Positions 24,601 to 36,700 of a stretch of 64,000 bases of DNA are shown piece by piece. Location: contig JACTAT010000037.1 in the NCBI GenBank assembly GCA_014526335.1, positions 13,220,139 to 13,284,138 on the forward strand. Direction: 5' to 3'. The notes under the pieces are model-generated. The model did no database searches. It was not told where the DNA came from and saw nothing but the letters and a program-made list of their open reading frames with translations. Both the position numbers and the translations under genes were made by a program. Source of the DNA: Chrysaora quinquecirrha (lineage: Eukaryota; Cnidaria; Scyphozoa; Semaeostomeae; Pelagiidae). Within the stretch, counting starts at the first letter, position 1; each line of letters begins with the position of its first letter.

Positions 24601-27600
24601 TTGATGAAATTTGGGATCAGTAACCCTGCATGTTAATAGGAGTTCCTTTTTTGGCTTAAAAACTATAATTTTTTATATTTATATGGGGCATCCGTTATTT
24701 CGAACATTCACTATCTCGAACAAATTCCAGCTTCCCCTGAGAGTTCGAGATAGCGGATGTCAACTGTATTAGCAGACAGCTAAAAAAAAGCAAAGGATAT
24801 TAGAAAACAAGAGACTTACGTTCGTGGTTAGTGATATCAGTTAGAACCATCTGTGAACCTAAAAAAATTTAAAAGAATTTCTAAGCTGCCACATCTTGCA
24901 ACGCATAAATTACATTAATTCCATATATTAAAGTAAATTCAATAAATTACAGTGCTTCCTTGATTATCCAGTCTAGTTTTGGGCAAAGCTGTTTTAAAAT
25001 GCAAGCACTGTATTTTATTTCGATTGTCAGCCGCAGCTTACATTTATTTGCAGTTTTCTTGTGACTTATATAAGCAAAGGCGGCTTATAAACAAGGGCGG
25101 CCTACATTATTTTTCCAACGCGTCGAAACATAGCTGATTGTTCTTCAAATTTAGAATCTTTGCGTTCAGAGGGCATTCAGTAACGGATTTTGTTAGTGCG
25201 GCTATTCGAGGGTGATATAACTTTTTACTGAACATCATTTAGTGCGGCCTACATTCAAGGGCATCTTATAAACAAGGGACGCTTAACAATCTAAAAACTA
25301 CGGTAATCCAAGAAATCAGATAATTGTATTTCCTCTATACACTTTTTTTAATAAGCAACTTGACTTTCGTCCAGCCCTCAAAATTGTTTAAAATTTTAGA
25401 CATTTCAGCTCTCAAAGTTGCTTAAACGTTGTTTAACATTTTTTGTACCTACTAACCACCCCTGACTTCGCAGGTCAAAATCGTCATCTGTTAGGCCTAC
25501 AACACAACATGACTTTTGAGAGACAGTAAGCGGAAAAACGTTAGCTAACTAACTTCAACATGCAAAACATAAGAACGAAGAACAATTTCCTAACACAAGA
25601 AAGAGAATAAGCTTGGTTGTTTGACTTCTTAGTTGCTTACAGTGATTCAATTGAGCCCTCAAGTTGCATAATGTTAAGGTCAGTTCAGCCCTAGTTGCTT
25701 ATTGAGCGGTTGCTTATTAAAAAAAGTGTATATAGAAAAGACAAAAATATAAAGCTGAATTTGTGGTAAAAGGTGAGATCAATTCAGCGCCAGGAAAATG
25801 TCCATTCAAAGATAAACTTTTCTGTGTAGCAGGCACGCAGTCCTTTTGAATGAATGGCAGAACTTTCCAAGTACAAAAAACCAAATTATACGTAGGGTTA
25901 GCAGCAGGGAAACACTTGATGGTGGTCTTTTTATTTGATCTTCGAAATGCAAGGAAGCATTGCCACACCACAGCATTTTTAGACAAACAGGCACTTTATT
26001 TGCGGACCATACTTTTTTGTCAGCCGAAAAACTTGTGATCTTCTTGCGGAAACAATCTGAAATGACGTCTTCAGGGTAGCAGTTTTCAGTAAGAATAGCC
26101 TTTATTTTGTCCAGTTCCGAATCCAGCCGAGTTTTTAAGCAAATCATACCTAAGTTCCCAATCAACAGGAGTGTTAATGAGGTTGATTTTCGTCTGTTTT
26201 GGATAAAGTAATCTCAACGTATGTAGAGGCCGCTAAAAGTTGGTTTCCTGTGTAGACTGGTGAGAAATCCAGTAGCAGTGTTTTCAACAAAAACATTTGT
26301 GCATTTTGAGCTGCATCTTGGTATAGATTCCGCCTTAGTTCATTGTTTCAGTCCGGTTTCTAACGTTCGTACGCTAAGGAATGTCTGAAGAGAAAAGCTT
26401 TTAAGTATGTCCAAAAATGCTTCTGCTGTTTATCACAATTCTGAAGTTTTGTACTACTCAAAAACTAAACATTTTTTCAAATTTGAAAGATAAAATGTTG
26501 ACAATAATTCATTACCTACCTTGCATACTGTGCATCACGACTGATGGCAATCGAGAAAGAAACAGCATTGGGACAGAATCGGCAATGGCCAGCAGAGAAT
26601 AAGCCAAAAATGATGCAACAAATGCCAGAAGCAAAGCTGCTTTGCATCCAAATAAATCACCAAATCGACCAAAGAAAGGCCCTCCGCAAAGCTGTACAAC
26701 TGCAAATGTAGTTTGAAGATAACCAAATATAACAGGGTCTGCACCAAGACTTTTTGTTAAATACTGCAGAAAAAATAAATTTCAGGGATACTAATTATCA
26801 CAGCTTGTGTATGTCTAAATTTGTGTATTTTTTTATAAGAAACTTAAAAATTGATCCAGCACTGAAAGTTTCTCAAAATTTTCAAATTTTGAGGACCATG
26901 CCAAAAATTTCTTAAGAATTTCTTGAACATCAATATTGGCAACAAAGTTATTCTATCTGAATGATGTTCCAAACCCATTTATCAATCTTATTTGAATGCA
27001 TATGGGTTTCCTGTTTGTCTGCTTATCACAGCAATGCTTTATTGCAGATGAAACATGGGAATTAAAATAACATTTTTCACTGTTTGGGGTGAAAAGTTTC
27101 CTATAAAATTTAAAGTACTGGAGATTCCTAAATGTTTGGCCATTCCAGAGTTTAAGTTTCTTATAAAGGGTTTCTTATAAAAAAATATGTGTATGATATT
27201 AAAAAGTTTTTTGTTAGACTATCAGTGTTAGACTTGCTGCATTTTGCAGTTCTGTGGTGTGCAGCAGCTCCTTGAATCAAATGAAAAGTTTCTTGCCACA
27301 CAGAGGGTATTTAGTTGGCAAATTGTGGAAATAGTGTGCATAATCACATAAGTGCCATATCATGTTGAATGCATCTTTGAATTGTCTAGCAGAGGGTGCT
27401 TGCTTAGTAGAGCAAGGCAGTTCCAAACCACATCACACTTTATAGGAAAATTGACGCAGGTTGTTACATGTTCTCATCAACATGACATGATCATCTATTT
27501 CAGTTTTGTACAGATTCTAAAAACAGCAAATCTTATTCGTTGTGACAAGTTCACCCCAACACCACACACCCACAGATCAAGGTATCAATAACACCCTCAC

Positions 27601-28328
27601 ACCTTTCTGCATCTGCAATGTGCAACTCTTGCTAAATAATTGGGGGTTGTTTAGATAGCTAAAATGGGGTGAACACTTAGATTAATTACATAAACAAAAA
27701 ATCTTCCTTTGATTGAAAATTCAAAAATTACATAAGGCAGAAAGGGGCTCCTAATTAGGCTCAGAAATATTTGGAAAAATAAAAAATTTTGTAAAAAGGA
27801 GTTAAACTTAGGTGGGAAGAAAATTTCGTGTTTTTCGCGGAGATTCGCGACATTTTAGTACGTGAAACTTTAACTCTAAAAACTGAAAATTGCAAAAGTT
27901 TATTAAATAAAAACATTGAAAGCGTTTATTGCACAAAAATTGACTTTTAGAAATTAATTTTTAGCATTCCCGCAAAAACTTCCCCTTCTCTTAGTTCGCG
28001 CGGAGTTCGCGAAAGTAAAATTCAGCGAAATTTCGCGTTCTTTTCGCGTCATGAAAGTTTCTTCCCGCAAAAGCTTTTTCCTGAAAAGTACAACAAATTG
28101 TCTAAGTATTCATAATACCGGAAGAACTCCCATCTGAATCCAGAATGATGTTGCATAAAGAACTACATTAACATGAGTGGCAATGACGATTTTAGTTTCT
28201 TTGTCTTGAAAAACGCTCCACTTCGACTGACGACTTAGGCCCTTATTTCCTTCCATACTTTCGTCTTTCATTGCAGTTGCTTCGTCCAGTTCAGGAGCGG
28301 CCTCTTGTAATTTATTAAAACGCTTCAT
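15652..28328 (-). CDS. SLC22A18: SLC22A18-like MFS organic cation/proton antiporter, 8 exons
   Basis: Complete 449-residue model. Exons: 28119-28328, 26520-26763, 24820-24858, 22891-23115, 20725-20939, 19134-19235, 17966-18098, 15652-15833. All phases match and they sum to 1350 nt. The protein tracks human SLC22A18 throughout: TM1 ends GVLP/YLTKSLGADP; FGYLQTTFAVVQ; MFS motif A as GRFGDLFGCKAA; LSRLPSVVMH; SQMVLTDIT; LGKLGISYGLGMIVGPFLGG; IPSNTKT; LPNVAYLLAIK; SIMTMEYFKLGP; SPTIGGLLFSHFGFPIFG. Known orthologues are multi-pass MFS carriers of about 420 residues. The intron from 22890 has a GC donor (AAG/GCAAGT); the nearby GT would break frame. The 39-nt third exon is unusually small. Introns hold MITEs, dispersed repeats and a retroelement fragment. 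ATTAAA near the stop may be the poly(A) signal. Confidence 0.93.
16035..16185 (+). repeat. Dispersed short inverted-end repeat, copy 1
   Basis: TTAGACTTACTACATGAGTC, TATCGCTATTGAGTTGA and GCTGGACGCTCAAACT blocks are shared with 59988-60116 (reverse orientation) and, more diverged, 35423-35580. Confidence 0.65.
17036..17329. mobile_element. MITE with GAGGGT(C/T)GTATAGGG ends
   Basis: The left end GAGGGTTGTATAGGGG is mirrored by CCCTATACGACCCTC. GGGAACAGGGGAAC words sit just inside both ends and recur internally. Possible AATATA target duplication on both flanks. Lies 3' of the SLC22A18-like exon 7. Confidence 0.8.
20030..20350. repeat. Dispersed repeat in SLC22A18-like intron, copy 1
   Basis: About 75-80% alike to 23430-23790 by eye, same orientation. 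Shared blocks: CCTTTCGAATTTCGAAAAC, CCAAAAACAGAATCCAT, TGGTAAAATGGAAGTC and ACCTTCTGCTTTTGAT. It produces spurious open frames on both strands. Confidence 0.8.
22600..22735 (+). repeat. Possible tRNA-derived SINE
   Basis: CTGGTTCGAATCACAG matches a tRNA T-arm with B box (GGTTCGAATC) and pairing CTG/CAG ends. Upstream, TGGTTGGCTACC is A-box-like and CTGG-CCAG could form an anticodon stem. The whole is not a clean tRNA fold. Only one copy is seen in the window. Confidence 0.35.
23430..23790. repeat. Dispersed repeat in SLC22A18-like intron, copy 2
   Basis: Partner of 20030-20350; the two lie in neighbouring introns on either side of exon 5 (20725-20939), with exon 4 upstream of this copy. Confidence 0.8.
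24185..24766. mobile_element. Tigger/pogo-type MITE, copy 1
   Basis: Ends CAGTTGACATCCGC and GCGGATGTCAACTG, flanked by TA on both sides, as in pogo/Tigger (Tc1-mariner superfamily) elements. TATCTCGAAC words repeat through the arms. 582 bp, no transposase. Inserted between exons 3 and 4 of the SLC22A18-like gene, about 50 bp from the 39-nt exon. Confidence 0.85.
25336..25732. mobile_element. MITE with ATACACT-T-run-AATAAGCAAC ends (full copy)
   Basis: 397 bp. TATACAC + T-run + AATAAGCAAC at the left is mirrored by GTTGCTTATT + A-run + GTGTATA. GTTGCTTA words and the CAGCCCTCAA motif recur internally. 14624-14886 and 39550-39723 are truncated or diverged relatives. Confidence 0.85.
25750..26165 (-). 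pseudogene. Retroelement reverse-transcriptase C-terminal fragment, frameshifted
   Basis: Minus-strand frames read IKAILTENCYPEDVI, then VPVCLKMLWCGNASLHFE, then (after a frame change near 25985) LVFCTWKVLPFIQKDCVPAT. This order is typical of the region after the polymerase domain in non-LTR or Penelope-type elements carrying a GIY-YIG or similar C-terminal domain. It is truncated at both ends and frameshifted, so inactive. It sits in the second intron of the SLC22A18-like gene, on the same strand. Confidence 0.7.
26822..27193. mobile_element. MITE with TGTGTA-T-run-ATAAGAAAC ends
   Basis: TGTGTATTTTTTTATAAGAA is mirrored by TTCTTATAAAAAAATATGTG. TTTCTTA/TAAGAAA words recur inside. In the first intron of the SLC22A18-like gene. 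Confidence 0.75.
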
Positions 28329-29397
28329 TATTTACAAAAGCACTCAAAATATGTATTAGCATATCAATCGTTTCAGCATTATATAATGCAGGCAATTTTG
28401 CCACGAAGCAAAGGCAACAACAGTGTAATTAAATGCCGCCAGTGCTCAAAAGCCTGAACTTGAACTCGATGACCGAGGAATGAAAAAGTGTGGAATAATG
28501 GAATGAGGGAATGGAATGGAACCAGTGAACATGCACACCCGTGATCATGTCCAGGTGCTTCCACCTCTTTAATTGACATCGGTTGAGAAACTAGGAAATA
28601 AAAATTATCGGGTGCACCATGCTCTCGGAGACGGAAGTTTCAGGTTGGCTAAAATTTATCTGGATGGGGTCATGGGAAGATCATATAAAATTACGGTGAA
28701 GACGTGAAAAACACTGCGCACGTACAAAAGGGCTATCATTCTGCCTTTAACCTGGGGGATAAATGACTTTAATCACTACGGGGTGTGCACTCCAAGAAAT
28801 AATTTTTGACTGGCTCTAGAATTTTCTCTCGCAAATAATACCCTGATCTACAAACAATCGGCGAAAAATAACTCCGAAGCGCAAAAATACACTCCGCAAC
28901 ATTATTGAAGTACTTTTGAAGATCACCGCAAACTGAAACCAACGCTTGAATTTCTCCCGCTATCTTGTATTTGCCTATAGTGGCTACTACTACTAGATAA
29001 GCATGCAAAAACACAAACGGCTAACTTTCATTATCGCGCTTATATCGCACGTTATTCTAAACCAAGACACAGTAGAAACTCAAGAAAATTTTGTTCAGTA
29101 TAAATTTCAAATTAAGATGATTCTTTCCACTAAGACTTTAAGAAATGAATACAAATTAACCAATAACGTTCATAGTTCATGAACAATAAGAATGAAATTC
29201 ACGACTTCACTATCTAGATGCTTGCTGCTAAAAACATAACTTTAGAATATATGAAAATAACTAGCAATTGTGGAATAGCCTAGCTTAAAAGGAATCTTGT
29301 CTAAAACCTCCTACACGTAGCAGAAGAGTGATACGCCTAGCCTGACGTCACATAGGATTTCCCAAGTGCAACAGGACTAAAGTGTTTAAAACGACAG
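28329..29397. promoter_or_regulatory. Intergenic gap between BFR1-like stop and SLC22A18-like start
   Basis: 1.07 kb between two minus-strand genes. It should contain the 3' UTR of the upstream gene and the promoter and 5' UTR of the transporter. I see no convincing core-promoter motif and no other gene. Confidence 0.35.
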
Positions 29398-32300
29398 TTA
29401 CGTTTTGACTGGCACACCTTCCTCACCATTTTGATCCAGGGCAATGATTTCATGGCTTGATTTTCTTGGACTGCAGCCTGACGCTGACCCACGACTCGGT
29501 ATTGAAAATGCTTCGGTAATCCTAATGCCACATGATTTCGAATTGGCTTTCTTTTTATGCTGAATTTCAGTTTCAGAATCAACTTCGCATAAATCGTCAA
29601 TTGGAAACTGTAAAAAGGCGTCGCTATTTTCTTTAAGACTAGCTGGTTCTGAATAATTTGCATTATCCAAATGTACAAGGCCCTCTTCAGTCTTAAGTGA
29701 ATCTTTGCATGAATCTCCTGCAAACATCAACGAATCTCTGCACGAATCTTTCTCCTCTGACGTTCCAGAAAATTCATTTCTAATGTGTATATTCTCAGTA
29801 TTAGAATCCACTACCTGTGAATCCAGTTTCCCATCCTTATTATCTGGCCTGCTTGTATTTAAGCTAAGCTGTTTTTCTTCAGTCTTGAAACTACAGCTGT
29901 TGTTCTGTAGTTCAATTTCAAATATCATTTCATTATCTATTGACATTTTCGATTCTCCAATATTATCTGTTTTGTTATTCCATAGGAATAAATGCTTTGA
30001 ATCGGCAAAGTCCTTTTTATTTACTGTATTAAATTCTTCTAACACAGCTGTACTTTTATTATTAATATGCTGTTCTGAGGGTTCACCCGCCATTTTCCTG
30101 CTTTCCTTCAAAGATTTGTCGAGTTCGTCGTTTATCAGCCAACTTTGGTTTTCGTTTGTGTTTATATTACCGGGTTTGCTACCTACCATTGCATCTCCTT
30201 CAGTAACTTGTTTGTTAACTTTATCATCAACGTGACCATCAAACTGTCCGTTAAATTTTTCGTTTATATTCGTGTTCGGTGACTCGATAACTCGCCTGTC
30301 AACATGCTCGTACTTATCGTCGTTTATTGATTGGCTTACTTGCTCGTTGAATCGTTCATTGACTTCTCGGAAGTCCTCGTTAACTTTGTCGTCATTCTGC
30401 TCGTTCAACCAAGTGCTACCTTGTTTTACAACAGGCCTAATTTCTTGATCAAGCTCTATCACTTCTTTTGAAAAGTGAACCTTATGGTGAGGCTTCCAAA
30501 ATCTATTCCCAGCTTTTTCCTCTTCAGTTTCAACAGACCCCTTGGTGGTGTAATCTGCATCCATTTTTCCATCAACAAAATCAGTTCTGGTTTCTCGGTC
30601 AACAAAACTCGTCGATGATGTCACACTCAGAGGCGAATCAAGTTCATAGTCACTTGCATTTGAGCTTAAGTCTTTAGTAATACTAGAACCAGGAGACTCG
30701 AGATCAATATATTGTTTAGCAGCTGCATCAGATACTAAAGAAGGACAGCTTTTGTGTCGTCTTGATAGGCTTAGTGTCAAAGTAAGTTTTTGGCCTGACA
30801 AGTCTGAATTAGTTGTATCTGATTCATCTTGTTTATCAAAACTGTCGGCTTTCATTGCAGAGTCAGGACTGAGAGTAGGAATCGATTTTGCTCGTCTTAT
30901 TTCCGATTGTTTTAACATTCTCAGTTGATCTTTCAAAAAGGTTTTCTGAAAAGAGAATTAACGAATGCCTCAGAAGTCAGGAAAGCACAGAACTTCAAAA
31001 TCGCTAAAAAACGTTTCAGTACAACAATATTGTTTAGGATACTAGGGTACAAAGCGCAAAAAGTATACGGAAAAGTTGAATTCTGTGTAATCGATAAAGC
31101 ACGAGGATAAATTTTCCCAATTCCTTATTTTCTAGGACAGGTATTGCCGCGTTCAGATGCTTGTATTCAAAACCCTATTTTTCATGGCTAAAATACATTG
31201 TAGTTTCAGTCACAATCATTAAACCACCCATATATCATATATATATATATACATATACAGGGTGGCCCAATAAAAAGGGACCCCCTAGCTAAATAATTAA
31301 TAAAAAAATTATTCTTAAGTAGGAATTCCATGAAATTAATACTACATGATATTCAACTCAAGTGAGATATTTCGTGCAAATATCAAAATGATATGGGTTA
31401 GTATCTCTGAATAAATTGACTTTAAACTTGACAACCCAAAAACGGACTGTAACAAAATATGTAACTGTTTATCCTTACACAACAAAGCAGAAAAATCAAT
31501 AACTCAATTTTTCAGTCAATATGTAATGTGTTCAATATGTCCTCAGTCCTACCCAATACATTTCTCTAATATGACTGACCATGCATTGATGGCCATGGCA
31601 ATTTTGTACTGCGTTAATGATTCTCTTTCACGCACGATTGCAGTACGCAATGATGGAATGCAAACAGCATTTGGGACATCATAAATTTTGGGACATCATA
31701 AATTTAATGTCTAATTGCGCCAAGATGGAAGCTTATATCACCACGATTACTTCTTCATGATATTGCACCTGACTTGAATATTACCTTGCATAAATTTCAT
31801 AAAATTCCTCCTTGAGAAAAAATTATTCAGAAATTATTTCCCTAAGGGGGTCCCTTTTTTTGGGCCACCCTGTATATATATATGATAACTTAAAAATCCC
31901 TCAAGGAACCTTGCAGGCATACCTTTTTATTTTGAAGCTCTGTGGTGGCAGCTATAAGATCAGCCAAGGTTGAAGGCGGCTGCATTCCAAGAAACAAGAA
32001 TCTTTCCAAAACCGTGACATGCAGATCGATTTTCTTAGGCAACTACAAATGAAAGTATATTTCATGAAAAACAAGAACATGCACAACCAAATAAGTTTAC
32101 ACCCTGGTAAACAATGATCATGGTACTGCAAGATTCATCACGGCATCATGTATAGGGAACCAACATCGTACTGTACATTTCTGAGGTAATTTTATCTGCT
32201 ATTTTAAAGCAAAGCATGAAAATTCTTGGAAATAGCAATCCCGAATATTAATGTCCACAGAATAGCCGTTTTAAATTGAAATTGACCTTATTTCGTCTGA

Positions 32301-33724
32301 TTCCATACCTTAGTTTGGAAGAACAGTTGACATCCGCTATCTCGAATAGCGAATGTTCGAGATAACGGATGTCCCATATAAATATAAAAAATTATAGTTT
32401 TAAGCGAGGAAAGGAACCATGATTAAAATGCAAGGGCACTGGTCCCAGTTTCATCAAAAAGTCAGTTTCTTTACAAATTGGAGTTCAGGGTCATATGCTT
32501 CATTCCTACAATATCATTGAACTTAAGATAATGATGACGCAGCAAACCTTCTTGTGCTAAAAACAGACAGAGATTACTGGCATGGGCATACCTCTAGGAG
32601 GGCAAGACAGTTATGAACGAGAAAGGCTATTTTTTGCCCGGAAATTTGTGTCTAGCATCAGTCAAACTGTTCCTTCCGACAGCAGCATGGTTACACTCTC
32701 ATACTGGCAATCCATCGTGGCTTCTGAGCCTCATCTACTGTAAACATGGGCAGCATATTACCTGGCTGCTGTATTTCCCGCTAGACGAACTTATTAGCAT
32801 ATTTTCAGCCTGTCTCTTTATCCAGTTCAGCAGAAAATTTAAGAACATAAGAACAGGTTTTCCTCCATGAGAAATCGAATATGGTTCGAGACAGCGAATG
32901 TTCGAGATAACGAGATTCGAGATAGCGGATGATTTTTCTATACAAACCCTTATATGAAAACGAGGGGAACTGGGAAATCGCTCGAGATAGCGAATGTTCG
33001 AGATAGCGGGCAGTCGAGATAGCGATTAGCGAATGTCAACTGTAAATCAAGTGTCAATAAAAAAAGTGTCATACCTCAGAATGTCTTCTTCGTCGTTCTT
33101 TCTTACTTGGCCTTCTTCTTACTCCACGATAAATATCTTCTTTTGGTTTTACAGATGCTTGTCCATCAACTAAAGAAAAATCAACAGATTTCATCGTCAT
33201 GTCCCGCTCTTTAATGAAGCAAACAAAATATTATGTTTTTTATTGGTTTTACAAATGTGTAAAAAACGTAAAGAACTCAATTTTTTACGTAAATAGTTGT
33301 TGCTGTTGATAAGACTGGCGTTGCTGTTTACGAAGAGTGGGCCTTATGTAATGAGTCTAATTCTTTCTCATGAACATCGAAAAATAGGCACCTTCTGAGA
33401 AATGAGTCCCAAGTATGCGAGCTGAGGCTGAGTAATATTCTAATTATATTCTTTTAAGATAGGGAGCCTGTCGCTGTGTACGAAGAATGCTGGTACGCTG
33501 AGCAGGCCAGAGATGGTAACAATGGCGACGATGACAAAATGTTGAAGCAAATGATGTTTCCTGATGCTGCGGATGATATTGATGATGATTATGATGGTCA
33601 TAGCAATGATGAAGATTAGTTGTTACTATGGCAACTACGTGGATAACCACATATATGATGATGATTATGCTTAACAATAATCATGACGATGATTATTATT
33701 ATGATAATGATAATAATAATATTC

Positions 33725-33760
<36 letters not shown>

Positions 33761-36700
33761 TTGGTGGTGATAGGTGGTGGTTTGGGATGGTTGTGGTGTG
33801 GTTGGCTTTTACTTCGGATTGACTGTAAGGGATGATGATGCCGTTCCCTCGATTGCACCATATTGTAGAACCATCCATTTTGAAATTTCTGCCTTTGGCC
33901 TTAGTTTCCTTACTCGTGATGTCGTGCACATGCGCGACGTTGGTGACAAATATGCCAATCCTCGTGAAGTAAACAGCAAACAACCTTATAAAGCATTTGA
34001 ATAAAGGAAATATAAGCATATAAGAGGGCCTTACCAATATCAGTTGATTCAGACGATTGATTTATGTTTTTTGATCTGTTTTCTTCTGGGGCTGTTGTAG
34101 ATTGATGTTGAGAAGTGTATTTATCAAGGATCGATAATAATATATCGCAGGAGTTGATCTCTGCTTCATATGGTTTCTTCTTCTCTATCCTAAAAGAAAA
34201 TTATTACCCATACCATTGGACAAGTACATTATAGAACTGGAAATAGCACCAGATTGCAGTTTGAATTAAAAGTTTGGAATTGCAAGATTAGGACTGGGGT
34301 AGGCTTTATGGCGTGTCAACGCTCTATCATCTAATACTGCTTTCACACTGACACGTCTAAACCAGCTTTATTTAAGCCAGGTTAGATTTCCACCAATCAA
34401 ATCAATTCGATTCTTGGACTGACCAATCAGAACGCAACATTGTTAAACTGGTTTAATTCAAACAGGTTTAACTTGCAGTGTGAATGCGGTGTAAGAGACC
34501 TGACCAGAGGTTCTCCATGAAAGTTCTAGAACAACAATATTTCAAAGTTCCTCAACTCAAAAATCTCCTTTGGGGATAATCATATACTTATAACGCGAGT
34601 CTTGGTTTTAACTGTCTTCACCACAATTCAATTCATTTTAAAAATTATAAAATCCAGGATGTGGAATGTCCAAAAGGGAAAGTTGCTCACAAATTTGGAT
34701 CAATTTGAAATTTAACGGACAAAACATCTGCCCTTGATGTTAGCAAACAACTTCATGGCGGGTTATACAGTAGGATCGGGAACTTTGAAGGCTCATAAAA
34801 TCAATAGCGCAATCGCTATGATTTAAATTTTTACCTAGACTAAGTTTTCGATGTTTATACAATGCTAGCATCGAAAACTTGATGTGTTAAAGCTTCGAGA
34901 AATTGCAATCTCGGCAGGCTTTTGTCGAAGGTTTATAAAAAGGCTTTTCTACTTTTGTCAATCTCTTCAATGAAAGTAAAAGCGAAAAACAGCACTGCAC
35001 ATGCAAAGCGACAAAACCTTTCTCTTAAGAGATGATTTTAAGGGTATTTAAATGGATAGATCTTCCAGCCCGGTTTGTCGAGCTGGCTTGGCTTATTAAC
35101 ACTTGCGCATGAATTCCTGTCTACCTTTCATCTCGCCTGACCGGGCTTATCCGCTCTGCATGTAAACGCAAATTGAACAAAAAAGGGTTGCTTTGTTCCT
35201 AAAAATCTCGGTCAGGCGATATCCGCGTTCTCTTTTCACGGATCTCACCTCCGGGCTGGACCATTGCTTGAGTAAATGCATGATCTAGAAACAAAACAGT
35301 TGATGTTTTGTCGGATCTCGGTTAACACGAGCCAGCTCACCTAACCGGTCTGGCCCACAACCATGTTAACAGACAAAAAGCTGGATTGTTGTAGTGCAGG
35401 TCCGATTACGGATGAATCCAGTGGTAAGGCTTAGACATATTACCCCAGTCTTAGTTGTCGCTATTGAATTGACCAGTTGAAAGCCCAAACTACTCTACCA
35501 GTTTGAGCGATCTCGCTTTAGTGCAAGCCTCCGTCTGATCTCTGATGAGCGGTAACTGGGACTCAGGTGATATGCCTAGGCAAGGCTAGCATTACTAATG
35601 GCCATACAGGTGTGTCCTTCATTGTATAATCACAGCGATCAGCTTGTGGATTTGAATAATGAGATTCAAGGGCCGGAATGCTTTGTCCTAATTCAGCTGG
35701 TTCAAATAACGATTCAATTCACTTTTTATAAGCATGAAATCTTATTTACTTACACTGATTTAGCTTTATTTTTCTCTTTTCCTTTTTCCTCTGCATCATG
35801 TTTTAAATTCGCTTTATCTGAATCGTTTTTATGCTTTGAAAATTCTAAATATTTTCTGTATTTCTCAGTTATTTCACGTCTTTTCTTCTGCAGATCATCC
35901 CTTTCTATAGAAATATAATGAAAAATTTGGAGTTAATGATTTAAATTCCAACCTTAAAAATAAACGCTAAATTCCCAAAGGGGCTGGAAGGCCAAGGCCT
36001 ATAAAACACTGGTATTACAATGGTAGTACGGTAGTACAGCTATTACAACTAATTTACTCGAAAAACCCCTTTAGAATTTCCACTTAGACTGTCATAAAGT
36101 TTTTCAAAAAAAGTCACAACGTCCTTTGCATCGGCGACATTACACACTTTGCTCAGTTCCTCAAGAAGTTAAGAAAGTGCAGTACTGGGTTTTCAAACCT
36201 AAGAAAGTATTTAATTATGGATTCGTCTTGGGCTCCAGAACTTCTATACTTGTCTTATATTTAGCCTTTCTTTTAAAAACAGCTAAGTGGATTAACGTGC
36301 CAAGGGTACTTAAGTCAACGATAAAGTCATTTTTTGTTAAGAAAGTGTTAAGAAAGTTTAAATACTGAAATTCTGAGATTGCTGAGAAAGCTTGAGTACT
36401 GGGATCATTCCAACCTTTGGCTGATTTTAGTTGCAGGAGGCCTGCCCCTGTGTGCTAAAGAACAATACTAATTACTGGTACCATATCTAAGGCTGTCTCG
36501 TTTTGAAAGATTGCTTTTATAATCATCCCATGCTTCATTTACAGTTTGTTTGTGACTTTCCAATGATGCTTTAGCTGCTGCTTCTTGTTGTTTTATTGTT
36601 GTAATCTGCTTGATATTTTCCTGTGAAAAACGTAAGCATAACACGATAAAGGTACATTTATAAGCAGCGCATTCAGTTGGACCGGGTATGTTTTTGGTGA

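Noticed and set aside
28769..29014. 81-codon minus-strand frame upstream of the transporter
   Set aside because: No family match and no splice link; left as probable promoter or UTR sequence.
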